Shown one piece after another: positions 7,263 through 16,481 of a stretch of 64,000 nt of DNA. Location: positions 1 through 64,000 of the forward strand of contig NZ_RQVQ01000017.1 in NCBI RefSeq assembly GCF_003865405.1, written 5' to 3'. This DNA comes from Paenimyroides tangerinum (lineage in GTDB: Bacteria; Bacteroidota; Bacteroidia; Flavobacteriales; Flavobacteriaceae). Every line of letters begins with the position of its first letter. Position 1 is the first letter of the stretch. The translations under genes were made by a program, and so were the position numbers. Below the pieces are notes generated by a model. The model saw nothing but the letters and a program-made list of their open reading frames with translations. It searched no databases and was not told the DNA's origin.

Positions 7263-7399
7263 TAATATTGAAAAGTAATAACATAAAAAGCGATAATCAT
7301 TTGAAGATTGTTGCTTTTTTTTGTGACTTGATTTCTAAATAAATAGGTCAGTTTGATAGAAATTGTGTAAATTCGCACTTTGATTACAAAAAATAGATA

Positions 7400-10300
7400 A
7401 TGAGCACTAAATTCACAGAATATAAAGGACTTGATTTGCCAAATGTTGCATCGGAAATGTTACAATATTGGAAAGATCAAGCTATTTTCGACAAAAGTAT
7501 CACGTCGAGAGAAGGGAATCAACCTTTCGTGTTTTTTGAAGGACCACCTTCAGCAAATGGTCAACCTGGAATTCACCACGTGATGGCACGTGCCATTAAA
7601 GATATTTTTTGCCGATACAAAACGCAAAAAGGATTTCAAGTAAAACGTAAGGCAGGTTGGGATACGCATGGTTTACCTGTTGAATTAGGTACCGAAAAAG
7701 AATTAGGAATTACTAAGGAAGATATCGGAACTAAAATTTCGATTGAAGAATATAACGAAGCGTGTAAACGTACCGTTATGCGTTATACCGATTTGTGGAA
7801 CGACTTAACAGAAAAAATGGGATATTGGGTAGATATGGAAGATCCGTATGTTACCTACAAACCTAAATATATGGAATCGGTTTGGTGGTTGTTGAAACAA
7901 ATCTATGACAAAGATTTAATGTACAAAGGCTACACCATTCAACCGTATTCACCAAAAGCCGGAACAGGTTTATCATCACACGAGGTAAATCAACCAGGTT
8001 CGTACCGTGATGTTACAGATACAACCATTGTAGCTCAGTTTAAAACGATTGAAAGCTCATTACCAGATTTCTTACAAGGTTACGGAGCTATTCATATTTT
8101 AGCTTGGACAACAACTCCTTGGACATTACCATCGAACACAGCGTTAACAGTTGGACCAAAAATAGACTATGTTTTAGTTAAAACATTCAATCAATATACG
8201 TTTGAACCGATTACGGTTATTTTAGGAAAACCATTAGTTGCTAAGCAATTTGCTGGTAAATTTTTTGCGATTGAAGATGAAGCTGAATTAACGAACTTCA
8301 ATTCTGGTGATAAGAAAATTCCTTATTTCATTGTTAAAGATTTTAAAGGTGCTGATTTAGTAGGAATTCGTTACGAACAATTATTGCCTTACACGTTACC
8401 ATATCAAAATCCAGAAAATGCATTCCGTGTTATTTCTGGAGATTTCGTTACTACAGAAGACGGAACCGGAATTGTGCATACAGCGCCAACTTTTGGTGCA
8501 GATGATGCTAAGGTTGCAAAAGAAGCAACTCCAGAAGTTCCGCCAATGTTGGTGTTAGACGAAAACGGAAATGCAGTTCCGTTGGTAGATTTACAAGGTC
8601 GTTTTGTGGCTCAAATGGGTGACATGGCTGGTAAATATGTTAAGAATGAATATTACAATGAAGGTGAAGCTCCAGAGAAATCGGTTGATGTTGAAATTGC
8701 GATTATGCTTAAAGAGCAAAACAAAGCTTTCAAAGTTGAAAAATATGTACACAGTTACCCACATTGTTGGAGAACAGATAAACCAATTTTATACTATCCG
8801 TTAGACTCTTGGTTTATTAAAGTAACTGAAGTTAAAGATCAGATGTTCGAATTGAACAATGACATCAACTGGAAACCAAAAGCAACCGGAGAAGGTCGTT
8901 TTGGAAACTGGTTGAAAAATGCAAACGATTGGAACTTATCTCGTTCTCGTTATTGGGGAATTCCATTGCCAATTTGGAGAACGGAAGACGGAATAGAAGA
9001 AATTTTAATTGGTTCTGTTGAAGAATTGGTTGCAGAAATTGCTAAGGCTAAAGCAGCAGGAATTGATAACGGAAATGTTTTTGAAGGATTCGTTGTTGGA
9101 GATATGTCTGAAACGAATTACGATAAGGTTGATTTACACAAAAACGTGGTAGATAACATTACCTTAGTTTCTGCATCTGGAAAACCAATGAAACGCGAAG
9201 CCGATTTAATTGACGTTTGGTTCGATTCTGGAGCAATGCCTTATGCACAATGGCATTATCCTTTTGAAAATAAAGAAATGATCGATGAGAATAAATCATT
9301 CCCAGCTGATTTTATCGCAGAAGGAGTAGATCAAACTCGTGGTTGGTTCTATACATTACATGCAATCGGAACTTTAGTTTTCGGAACTAATGCTTACAAA
9401 AACGTGGTTTCTAACGGATTGGTGTTAGATAAAAACGGGCAAAAAATGTCTAAACGTTTAGGTAATGCGGTTGATCCATTTACAACTTTAGCTGAACACG
9501 GGCCAGATGCTACGCGTTGGTACATGATTTCGAATGCAAATCCGTGGGATAACTTAAAATTCGATTTAGAAGGAATTACAGAAGTTCGTAGAAAATTCTT
9601 CGGAACTTTATATAATACATATTCATTCTTTGCTTTATACGCAAATATTGACGGTTTTACTTATAGCGAAGCTGAGGTTCCATTAGAAGAACGTCCTGAA
9701 ATTGACCGTTGGATTTTATCTGAATTAAATTCATTAATCAAAAATGTTGATGATGCTTATGCAGATTACGAACCAACACGTGCTGCTCGTATGATTTCAG
9801 ATTTCGTACAAGAAAACTTATCAAACTGGTATGTGCGTTTATGCCGTCGTCGTTTCTGGAAAGGTGATTACGCACAAGATAAAATTGCAGCTTACCAAAC
9901 ATTATATACATGTTTAATTACAGTTGCTAAATTATCTGCGCCAATTGCACCATTCTTTATGGATAAACTTTACAAAGATTTAACTGCTGCAACAAATAAA
10001 GATAGTTTTGAATCTGTACATTTGGCTGATTTCCCGAAATTTAATAGCGAAATTGTTAATAAGTCGTTAGAAAGTAAAATGGAGAAAGCGCAGATTGTGT
10101 CATCTTTAGTGCTATCATTGCGTAAGAAAGAAATGATTAAAGTTCGTCAGCCGTTACAGAAAATCATGATTCCTGTTTTAGATGAAAATCAAAAGGCAGA
10201 AATTGAGGCAGTTGCAGATTTAATCATGGCTGAGGTGAATGTTAAGGAAATTGAATTACTTGATGATGCTTCTGGAGTTTTGGTAAAACAAATCAAACCA

Positions 10301-10801
10301 AACTTTAAAGCCTTAGGACCTCGTTTCGGAAAAGAAATGAATAATATCGCTAAAGAGATTCAGAATTTAAGTCAAGATCAAATCAATGAAATTGATAAAA
10401 ATGGAGAGATTTCTATTGTTGTTTCAGGAAATAATGTTATCTTAACCATTGCTGATGTTGAGATTTCTTCACAAGATATTCCGGGGTGGTTAGTGGCTAA
10501 TTCAAACGGAGTTACGGTTGCGTTAGATATTACTATTTCTGATGAATTGAGAAAAGAAGGGATTGCTCGTGAGTTAATTAATAGAATACAAAATATTAGA
10601 AAAGATTCGGGATTTGAGGTTACAGATAAGGTAAAAGTGAAAATTTTATCGCAAGCTGTGATTGAAGAAGCTGTCAATGCGAATTTAGAATACATCAAAT
10701 CAGAAACATTAACTGATGAATTAAAATTTGTTGATGTTTTAGAAAATGGTATGGAAATTGAATTTGACGAGCTTAATACTCAAATTTCAATAACCAAATA
10801 A
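7400..10801 (+). CDS. ileS: Isoleucyl-tRNA synthetase
   Basis: An 1133-residue class I aminoacyl-tRNA synthetase that charges tRNA-Ile in the cytoplasm. The HIGH-type signature appears near residues 48-66 (PPSANGQPGIHHVMARA), the editing (CP1) domain includes WTTTPWTLPSNTA, and the KMSKR loop is near residue 682 (NGQKMSKRLGN), followed by the anticodon-binding domain (NLSNWYVRLCRRRFW). The length and HIGH form fit the long, eukaryote-like IleS group usual in Bacteroidota. The ATG 7400 start gives MSTKFTEYKGL, the usual beginning. A DksA/TraR-family gene follows after 11 bp. Confidence 0.97.
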   Translation: MSTKFTEYKGLDLPNVASEMLQYWKDQAIFDKSITSREGNQPFVFFEGPPSANGQPGIHHVMARAIKDIFCRYKTQKGFQVKRKAGWDTHGLPVELGTEKELGITKEDIGTKISIEEYNEACKRTVMRYTDLWNDLTEKMGYWVDMEDPYVTYKPKYMESVWWLLKQIYDKDLMYKGYTIQPYSPKAGTGLSSHEVNQPGSYRDVTDTTIVAQFKTIESSLPDFLQGYGAIHILAWTTTPWTLPSNTALTVGPKIDYVLVKTFNQYTFEPITVILGKPLVAKQFAGKFFAIEDEAELTNFNSGDKKIPYFIVKDFKGADLVGIRYEQLLPYTLPYQNPENAFRVISGDFVTTEDGTGIVHTAPTFGADDAKVAKEATPEVPPMLVLDENGNAVPLVDLQGRFVAQMGDMAGKYVKNEYYNEGEAPEKSVDVEIAIMLKEQNKAFKVEKYVHSYPHCWRTDKPILYYPLDSWFIKVTEVKDQMFELNNDINWKPKATGEGRFGNWLKNANDWNLSRSRYWGIPLPIWRTEDGIEEILIGSVEELVAEIAKAKAAGIDNGNVFEGFVVGDMSETNYDKVDLHKNVVDNITLVSASGKPMKREADLIDVWFDSGAMPYAQWHYPFENKEMIDENKSFPADFIAEGVDQTRGWFYTLHAIGTLVFGTNAYKNVVSNGLVLDKNGQKMSKRLGNAVDPFTTLAEHGPDATRWYMISNANPWDNLKFDLEGITEVRRKFFGTLYNTYSFFALYANIDGFTYSEAEVPLEERPEIDRWILSELNSLIKNVDDAYADYEPTRAARMISDFVQENLSNWYVRLCRRRFWKGDYAQDKIAAYQTLYTCLITVAKLSAPIAPFFMDKLYKDLTAATNKDSFESVHLADFPKFNSEIVNKSLESKMEKAQIVSSLVLSLRKKEMIKVRQPLQKIMIPVLDENQKAEIEAVADLIMAEVNVKEIELLDDASGVLVKQIKPNFKALGPRFGKEMNNIAKEIQNLSQDQINEIDKNGEISIVVSGNNVILTIADVEISSQDIPGWLVANSNGVTVALDITISDELRKEGIARELINRIQNIRKDSGFEVTDKVKVKILSQAVIEEAVNANLEYIKSETLTDELKFVDVLENGMEIEFDELNTQISITK

Positions 10802-10812
10802 TATGAAAAGAT

Positions 10813-11199
10813 ATGGAACAAGAAAATTTACAAATACGTTATTCAGATGCTGATTTAGCTGAGTTTAAGCAAATCATTTTAAAGAAAATCGAAAAAGCGC
10901 AAGCGGATTTAGATTTGATTAAAAGTGCTTATATGAACGATTTAAACAATGGAACAGATGATACATCTCCAACGTTTAAAGCATTTGAGGAAGGTAGTGA
11001 AACAATGTCTAAAGAAGCGAATTCTGCTTTGGCAATTAGACAAGAAAAATTTATTCGTGATCTAAAGAATGCTTTAATTCGCATTGAAAGTAAAACTTAT
11101 GGTGTTTGTCGTGTAACTGGAAAGTTAATTGAAAAGGAACGCTTGAAAGTTGTACCTCATGCAACGATGAGTATGGAAGCTAAATTGCAACAACGTTAA
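10813..11199 (+). CDS. DksA/TraR-family protein lacking the zinc finger
   Basis: 128 residues: an N-terminal helical hairpin and a C-terminal segment aligned with the DksA/TraR C4 zinc finger (YGVCRVTGKLIEKERLKVVP). Only one of the four zinc cysteines is present; CxxC has become CRVTG and the second pair is replaced by ATMSMEAK. This form is, as I recall, normal in Bacteroidota. By family it would bind RNA polymerase in the secondary channel and affect transcription; with no metal site, the fold must be held another way. It lies 11 bp after ileS and is followed by a good terminator, so the pair is probably one transcript. Confidence 0.85.
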   Translation: MEQENLQIRYSDADLAEFKQIILKKIEKAQADLDLIKSAYMNDLNNGTDDTSPTFKAFEEGSETMSKEANSALAIRQEKFIRDLKNALIRIESKTYGVCRVTGKLIEKERLKVVPHATMSMEAKLQQR

Positions 11200-11223
11200 T
11201 TTTTAACTTCTTAAAATAATATT

Positions 11224-11250
11224 AAAACGCTCTTCGGGGCGTTTTTTTTC
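11224..11250 (+). terminator. Rho-independent terminator after ileS-dksA-like operon
   Basis: AACGCTC-TTCG-GGGCGTT hairpin (one G.T pair) followed by a run of eight T. Confidence 0.85.
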
Positions 11251-11290
11251 TTTGTAAAATAGCCTATATTTGTCAATCAAAATAAAAATA

Positions 11291-11884
11291 ATGTCTTTAA
11301 AAAAATCCATTCTATTTGTAATATTAGTACTTGTAATAGATCAAGTGTCCAAAATATATATCAAAACTAATTTTCAATTAGACCAAGAAGTTTATGTCTT
11401 TGATTGGTTCCGAATTCACTTTATAGAAAACGATGGAATGGCTTGGGGAGTTGAACTTCCAGGGAATTACGGAAAGTTGTTTTTAACCTTATTCCGAATT
11501 TTAGCTGTTGGAGGAATTTTCTGGTGGTTGAAAGATTCAATTGAAAAGAATTCATCTAAAATTTTAATCATTTCTATCTCTTTGATTTTAGCTGGAGCCT
11601 TAGGAAATATTGTTGATTGTGTTTTTTATGGTGTTATTTTTAACGATAGCAAACACGAAGTGGCAACATTGTTTTCAAACGAGCCTTATGGAACTTGGTT
11701 TCATGGAGAAGTGGTTGATATGTTTTATTTTCCTATTTGGAAAGGATATTTACCAGAATGGTTACCAATTTGGGGAGGTCAGTATTTTACCTTCTTCAAT
11801 GCGATATTCAATGTAGCTGATGCGGCGATTTCAGTTGGGGTAGCATTGTTAATTATTTTTAATAAACGAATCTTTAAAGATTAA
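11291..11884 (+). CDS. lspA: Lipoprotein signal peptidase II
   Basis: 197 residues from ATG 11291 (MSLKKSILFVILVLV). An in-frame ATG 21 bp upstream exists but adds only a short polar tail that overlaps a promoter-like TATATTTG, so I prefer 11291. It has four membrane helices, the IDQVSK motif near residue 15, FIENDGMAWG, and the two catalytic-Asp motifs GNIVD and FNVADAAIS. This inner-membrane enzyme cleaves prolipoproteins after lipidation. It has its own terminator downstream. Confidence 0.95.
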   Translation: MSLKKSILFVILVLVIDQVSKIYIKTNFQLDQEVYVFDWFRIHFIENDGMAWGVELPGNYGKLFLTLFRILAVGGIFWWLKDSIEKNSSKILIISISLILAGALGNIVDCVFYGVIFNDSKHEVATLFSNEPYGTWFHGEVVDMFYFPIWKGYLPEWLPIWGGQYFTFFNAIFNVADAAISVGVALLIIFNKRIFKD

Positions 11885-11895
11885 TTATATAATAG

Positions 11896-11923
11896 AAAGT
11901 CCTTTTAGTAAGGGCTTTTTTTA
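11896..11923 (+). terminator. Terminator after lspA
   Basis: AAGTCCT / AGGGCTT hairpin (11897-11917, one G.T pair) followed by seven T. Confidence 0.8.
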
Positions 11924-11947
11924 TGTTTAAATGTAAAATAATATCTG

Positions 11948-12229
11948 ATGGATAAATTTAGTCAATTGCCTATTGTGGATAAAATTGCTGCGTTTTTAGT
12001 TTTTATTAGCCTAGCATTTTGGAGTTTATCGAAGCTGCCGCAAATTGCCAATTCAGCTGTTTTTAGTCTGTTTTATGAAATGAGTTGGTTGTATATGATT
12101 GTTATGACTTTGGTAACAACCTTCTACTTTTTGTATAAATGGATAAACATGAATTTGAAATTCAAGAATGTGTATTTCTATGGATTTGTAATCGGAGTTT
12201 TGACTTTAGTGATTATGCGGTTTATGTAG
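11948..12229 (+). CDS. Small membrane protein, unknown
   Basis: 93 residues with three predicted membrane helices (about 12-28, 45-62 and 73-92) and short polar loops; the N-terminus (MDKFSQLPIVDK) is cytoplasmic-looking. No motif I recognise. It follows the lspA terminator by 25 bp and has no clear partner, since the next stretch is a decayed gene. Confidence 0.6.
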   Translation: MDKFSQLPIVDKIAAFLVFISLAFWSLSKLPQIANSAVFSLFYEMSWLYMIVMTLVTTFYFLYKWINMNLKFKNVYFYGFVIGVLTLVIMRFM

Positions 12230-12269
12230 TTTTTTTATTTAATTTGTTAAATTCGATGTTTTTAAGTGT

Positions 12270-12737
12270 AGTTTTGAAAATGAAATAATTGAAACGAATA
12301 TATCTAAATTTCTCTATTTTTCAGGTGTTCCTGATTACCATCAAGAACTCGTTTAGAGTATATTTATTTTGATGATGACGATAATGGATTTTTAAACATC
12401 AAATTGGACCCACTTATAATGAACAAGCTATAGAGATACAAAGTAAAGAAACACTTTTTGTAGATAAGGATTTTTCGTAAAAATTGTAAACTTTCAAAAG
12501 GCGAATATTAATTTGATTTAAATATAGGTAACTTTGGTGGGTATAAAGTATCTAGAGCGAAATATTATAGGTATAGACACAAAATATTATCAAACAAATC
12601 TAACTTCTAAATATTTAAAGTTGTTTTTCGAAGATGTTCTTTCAAGTGAAGAATATAATAGTTTATCTAATAAATACCTAGTTTTTGAAAAGGATAAATT
12701 CATTAAAGATTATTACTCTGTTTTTGATATAAAGTAA
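12270..12737 (+). pseudogene. Decayed gene, unknown family
   Basis: Protein-like stretches follow one another in shifting frames: SFENEIIETNISKFLYFSGV from 12270 to a TAG; then LEYIYFDDDDNGFLNIK; then IGPTYNEQAIEIQSKETLFV ending at TAA near 12480; then NFGGYKVSRAKYYRYRHK; then a frame ending FEKDKFIKDYYSVFDIK at 12737. At least three frameshifts and several stops separate them. No start codon or domain is recognisable; the source was perhaps a 150-residue cytosolic protein. Confidence 0.65.
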
Positions 12738-12748
12738 TGTTTAAACAA

Positions 12749-12778
12749 AAAAGAAAGCTTTTCAGCTTTCTTTTTTTG
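12749..12778 (+). terminator. Terminator after decayed gene
   Basis: AAGAAAGCT / AGCTTTCTT perfect hairpin with a short loop and a run of T. It is intact although the gene before it is broken. Confidence 0.8.
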
Positions 12779-12842
12779 CTTATAAAACGGAATGTAAAAA
12801 AAATCAACTTCAAAATGTACTAACTTTATATAACTTATCGTT

Positions 12843-12850
12843 TATATTTG
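12843..12850 (+). promoter_or_regulatory. Putative -7 element for porZ-recO
   Basis: TATATTTG matches the Bacteroidota -7 consensus TAnnTTTG, 20 bp before the porZ ATG. No TTG lies at the ideal upstream distance. Confidence 0.45.
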
Positions 12851-12869
12851 TAAGTATTAAATCGTGAAT

Positions 12870-15164
12870 ATGAAATTTTTATACAACATATTATTTCTGT
12901 TTTTATCAGTAAGTGCATTTGCGCAAAATCAAATTTGGAAAGGTTATTTTTCTTATAACGAAGTTCGTGCAATTGCGTATTCATCCTCTAAAACTTATTT
13001 TGCAACAGATAACGCCGTTTTTGCATGGAGCGATGCAGACGAAACTTCTGAAATTTACAATTCAATAAACGGATTTAAAGCGTTTGATATTTCTGCAATT
13101 GCACATAGTTCAAATTTTAATAAAATTATTATCGGAAACACGAACGGGCAAATTGCAATTATTGATGAAGTTTCAGGGAATGTTATTTTATTAAACGATA
13201 TAGTTAATAAAAATTCAATTCCAGATAATATCAAAAAGATCAATGATATTTATGTTGATGAAAATTTGGCCTATGTTTCAACGGATTACGGAATTAGTGT
13301 TATTCGATTGAATGATAATAATTTCGGGGATTCGTATTATATTGGTAATTCAGGAGAATATACAAAAGTACTTCAAACAACTGTTGTTGGTGGTTATATT
13401 TTTTCAATTACTGAAGATTATGGTTTAAAACGAATTTCAATTTCAAATCAAAATAAAATTGACTATGCTCAATGGCAGATTTACGATGCTTCGAAATGGT
13501 TAAGTATTGCAAACTTAGACGGATCTTTAGTCGGAGTTAAAGAAGATTTAACTTTAAATCGTTTTGAAAATGATTTGCCAATTGCTGTTGGTACCGTTTA
13601 CGGTGGATTTTATAAAATTACTGCTTTCAATAAAGAGTTAACTGTTGTTACACACGAATCAGTTCGTTTATATAATCAAAATTTATCTTTTCAATTTGAA
13701 TATTTGTTCAATGATAATACAGGGAGATTTAATTGCGCTTTAGTTAAAAACGGAACTTTCTTTTTGGGAACAAAACAAGATGGAGCAATGATTATTGACC
13801 GATCAACTAATTCGGAAAGGAATATTTCGCCTACAGGACCATATTCAAACAGAACTTATAAATTATTTTTTGATAATAATGATTTTTATGTTGTTTTTGG
13901 AGGAATGACTGTAGATTATGGACCAGTTTATACAACTTTTGGTATAAGTAAATATAACACTCAATCAGGTTGGAATTATTTAAAACCAGCAAACTTACAT
14001 AATGTACGAGCTACAAATAATATTTCTATAAATCCTCGTAAAAAGGGACATATGTTTTTAAGCTCTTTTTTAGAAGGGATGGTTGATATTACATTAGATT
14101 CTGAAAATTTTTCACAAAGTACATCTGAATTGTATGATTATACAAATTCACCTTTGAGTTTTGTTGTTGATGGTAGTGTAAATACAACTCGTGTAAGCGG
14201 ACCTACTTTTGACAGAAATGGAACAGGTTGGGTTTCAAATAGCTGGTCAAATGCTCCACTTAAATCATTCGATTTAGAAGGTAATTGGAGATCATATTCT
14301 TTTTCGCAATTTTTTTCAACAACAGGAAATAATCTTCAAGATAAGGAGAAATTTGGTGTACCGCTGATTGATAAAAATAACACCAAATGGTTGGCAACGA
14401 ATAATAATGGAATTTTCGCATTTAATGAAACTCGAAATAATAAAAGTTTACAGCTTACATTGGGTACTGGAAATTTACCTTCAGCACAAGTTAATTCTAT
14501 TGCAATAGATAATAACAATCAATTATGGATTGGAACATTAGATGGATTACGCGTGCTTTCTTCTGTAGATCAATTTATAAATTCGAATGTATTAAGATCT
14601 AATTCGATTATTATTCTTCAAGATGGTGTTGCTGAGGAGTTATTTTATAAGCAGCAAATTCTTAGAATCACAGTTGATGGTGCAAATAACAAATGGGTTT
14701 CAGTTTCTGGTGGAGGTGTTTTCTTGGTTTCTCCAAATGGTCAAGAAACGATTTATCAGTTCAATATGCAAAATTCACCATTACCAAGTAACGATGTTAT
14801 TGATATTTCAATAAATGGTAAGACTGGTGAAGTTTTCTTTTTAACTTCTAAAGGAATTGTTTCGTTTTTAAATTTTGCTACTGATTCAAGTGAAAAGCTT
14901 GATAATGTAAAGGTTTTTCCTAATCCAGTTCGACCTGATTTTACAGGTGAAGTTAAAATTGCAGGTTTAGTTGATGAATCGAATGTAAAGATTACTGATG
15001 TTGCTGGAAACTTAGTTTTCGAAAAGAAATCTGAAGGAGGAACAGTACTTTGGAATACTCATAATTTTTCTGGAAATAAAGTAGTTTCTGGTGTTTATAT
15101 GATTTTTATTTCTGCTCCAGACGGCGGAGATACTATTGTAAAGAAAGTAATGATTGCTAGGTAA
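12870..15164 (+). CDS. porZ: Type IX secretion system attachment-complex protein PorZ
   Basis: 764 residues from ATG 12870 (MKFLYNILFLFLSVSAFAQ, a clear signal peptide); a GTG six bases upstream is possible. The body has repeated beta-propeller-like blades (GYFSYNEVRAIAYS, VYVDENLAYVSTDYG-type and LWIGTLDGL motifs), followed by a ~85-residue C-terminal type IX sorting domain (VFPNPV, GNLVFEK, then GVYMIF and ending KKVMIAR). PorZ is part of the surface complex that processes type IX cargo and attaches A-LPS in Porphyromonas. Placement directly before recO, with a shared TAATG, is the arrangement I recall from other Flavobacteriaceae. Confidence 0.85.
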   Translation: MKFLYNILFLFLSVSAFAQNQIWKGYFSYNEVRAIAYSSSKTYFATDNAVFAWSDADETSEIYNSINGFKAFDISAIAHSSNFNKIIIGNTNGQIAIIDEVSGNVILLNDIVNKNSIPDNIKKINDIYVDENLAYVSTDYGISVIRLNDNNFGDSYYIGNSGEYTKVLQTTVVGGYIFSITEDYGLKRISISNQNKIDYAQWQIYDASKWLSIANLDGSLVGVKEDLTLNRFENDLPIAVGTVYGGFYKITAFNKELTVVTHESVRLYNQNLSFQFEYLFNDNTGRFNCALVKNGTFFLGTKQDGAMIIDRSTNSERNISPTGPYSNRTYKLFFDNNDFYVVFGGMTVDYGPVYTTFGISKYNTQSGWNYLKPANLHNVRATNNISINPRKKGHMFLSSFLEGMVDITLDSENFSQSTSELYDYTNSPLSFVVDGSVNTTRVSGPTFDRNGTGWVSNSWSNAPLKSFDLEGNWRSYSFSQFFSTTGNNLQDKEKFGVPLIDKNNTKWLATNNNGIFAFNETRNNKSLQLTLGTGNLPSAQVNSIAIDNNNQLWIGTLDGLRVLSSVDQFINSNVLRSNSIIILQDGVAEELFYKQQILRITVDGANNKWVSVSGGGVFLVSPNGQETIYQFNMQNSPLPSNDVIDISINGKTGEVFFLTSKGIVSFLNFATDSSEKLDNVKVFPNPVRPDFTGEVKIAGLVDESNVKITDVAGNLVFEKKSEGGTVLWNTHNFSGNKVVSGVYMIFISAPDGGDTIVKKVMIAR

Positions 15165-15877
15165 TGCTTGTTAAAACAAAAGCTATTGTTTTTAGTGCGA
15201 TTCGTTATCAAGAGAAAAGTTTAATCGTAAAATGTTTTACAGAACAAGCTGGTGTAAAAACCTATTTCATTCGGAATGCTTTTTCTAAAGCTAAGAATGC
15301 GCAAAACCGGGTCTATTTTCAGCCATTAACGCTGTTGGAAATAGAAGCTGATCATAAAAATAAATCGAATTTAGAATACATAAAGTCAGTAAGTTTAGGA
15401 CATCCGTATCATTCTCTGAATATTGATTACGTAAAGAATGTAATGGGTATTTTTTTAGCCGAATTTCTTTCAAATGCAATAAAAGAAGAAGAGCCAAATA
15501 AACAGTTATATTCTTTCATAGAAACTGCTTTGTTGTGGTTTGATAACCATGAAGGAAGTGCTAATTTCCATTTGTATTTTATTCTGGAATTAACCAAATA
15601 TTTAGGTTTCTATTTTGATGATTCCGATGAAAAGTCGTTTTATTTTAATGCAAGAGAAGGTGTTTTTGTAAATCAATTTAATCCAGATTGTTTTAATGAA
15701 GAAGAAACAATTCTGCTTCGAAAATTGATGAGGTTTAATTTAACAGATAATGAAAAAATTTTTAGCGCAAATGAACGTAGAAATTTATTGAGATTGTTAG
15801 TTTCTTATTATCAAAAGCATGTTGTAAATTTTAAAGAACCCAATTCGCTAAATGTGTTAATTGAGGTTTTTAGTTAA
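15164..15877 (+). CDS. recO: DNA repair protein RecO
   Basis: 237 residues. An N-terminal OB-fold-like region (TKAIVFSAIRYQEKSLIVKC, with TYFIRNAFSKAK) is followed by a helical C-terminal domain (LELTKYLGFYF). RecO anneals single strands and helps RecR load RecA. The bacterial zinc-finger cysteines are missing, as in many Bacteroidota RecO proteins. The ATG overlaps the porZ stop by one base, so the two are translationally coupled. The 70 bases after the stop hold nothing I can identify. Confidence 0.9.
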   Translation: MLVKTKAIVFSAIRYQEKSLIVKCFTEQAGVKTYFIRNAFSKAKNAQNRVYFQPLTLLEIEADHKNKSNLEYIKSVSLGHPYHSLNIDYVKNVMGIFLAEFLSNAIKEEEPNKQLYSFIETALLWFDNHEGSANFHLYFILELTKYLGFYFDDSDEKSFYFNAREGVFVNQFNPDCFNEEETILLRKLMRFNLTDNEKIFSANERRNLLRLLVSYYQKHVVNFKEPNSLNVLIEVFS

Positions 15878-15948
15878 ATGTTTTAAGAACTGTCTTTTGG
15901 TGTTTTTTGACAAGATTCTTTTAAAAATTTTTACAACTCTTAAAAAGC

Positions 15949-15969
15949 AAATACGAATGGGAACAATAG
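15949..15969 (+). pseudogene. Orphan tail of a GLPGLI gene
   Basis: Six codons KYEWEQ plus TAG match the conserved ends of the four GLPGLI genes (KYEWEE or KYEWEK). The following spacer (TTAATTTTTCTTCTGAATAA region, 15997-16020) also matches the spacer after the GLPGLI gene at 532-1263. The rest of the gene is gone. Confidence 0.7.
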
Positions 15970-16075
15970 TATTTTTTTTACTTAAAACTAGATTCAACTC
16001 TTAATTTTTCTTCTGAATAATAAAACCGACACTTTATTTATCTAAACTTTCTTTTGTCGTTAAAATATTTAAAAA

Positions 16076-16216
16076 AAGCATGTTTTTAAGTTATTTTTGT
16101 TACATTAAACTTTTAAAAAGTTCAAATACATTTTTAAATAAATACATATAGTATTATAAAAAAAGATGCTTACTGCATTAGCTTGCCTAGCTTTTGCTTT
16201 TAGCAGTTTCGCTTCG
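16076..16216 (+). repeat. Conserved cassette 5' module, degraded copy 4
   Basis: It aligns with the three modules at 62, 1358 and 2692: AAACTTTTAAAAAGTTC corresponds to the palindrome, then CATTTTTAAATAAATACATA, then a start region changed from ATG to ATA and the leader codons GCATTAGCTTGCCTAGCTTT. The ATT tract and palindrome are no longer intact. Confidence 0.65.
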
Positions 16217-16443
16217 AACGAGGAAGCGCAAAATTTTGCTGAAAATTTTGACTTTGAGCCTAAAACTTCATGTACAGTAAAAGTTATTAATCCAGAGGTG
16301 ATACAGAATATCACGACGGTAAAGGATGTACCATAACTGAAAGAGAATGAAGTCAATTTAAAGTTAAATATTTAAGCGACCTTAAAGAACAAAAATATAT
16401 TTTTGATGAAAAAACTGATGTTTCTACCTTTTGTGACTATTAA
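16156..16443 (+). pseudogene. Small secreted protein, decayed copy (cassette 4)
   Basis: The ancestral ATG is ATA (16156-16158), followed by a small deletion. An internal ATG at 16166 restores the leader frame (MLTALACLAFAFSSFASNEE) for 56 codons to TAA 16334-16336. A second frame carries on as HDGKGCTITERE, with a TGA, then KVKYLSDLKEQKYIF...FCDY to TAA 16441-16443; this matches DGKGGTITLTHEQ...YYF in copy 1. So it has lost its start, and has a frameshift and a nonsense codon. The 56-residue form could still be made and would be exported. Confidence 0.7.
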
Positions 16444-16458
16444 AATTTAAATTAATAT

Positions 16459-16481
16459 GGGGAGTATCTCCCCCTTTTTTT
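16459..16481 (+). terminator. Terminator between decayed small gene and GLPGLI gene
   Basis: GGGGAG-TAT-CTCCCC perfect hairpin plus seven T, ending one base before the ATG at 16482. This parallels the hairpin at 492-520 in cassette 1. Confidence 0.85.

Noticed and set aside
7184-7378. 64-codon minus-strand frame before ileS
   Set aside because: It runs through the GC-rich island and AT-rich spacer, has low-complexity composition and no start context; not a protein.
11270-11290. Longer lspA start
   Set aside because: The upstream ATG overlaps a TATATTTG element and adds a polar tail not seen before the first helix.
12864-12869. GTG start of porZ
   Set aside because: ATG six bases later gives the same signal peptide and is the more likely start.
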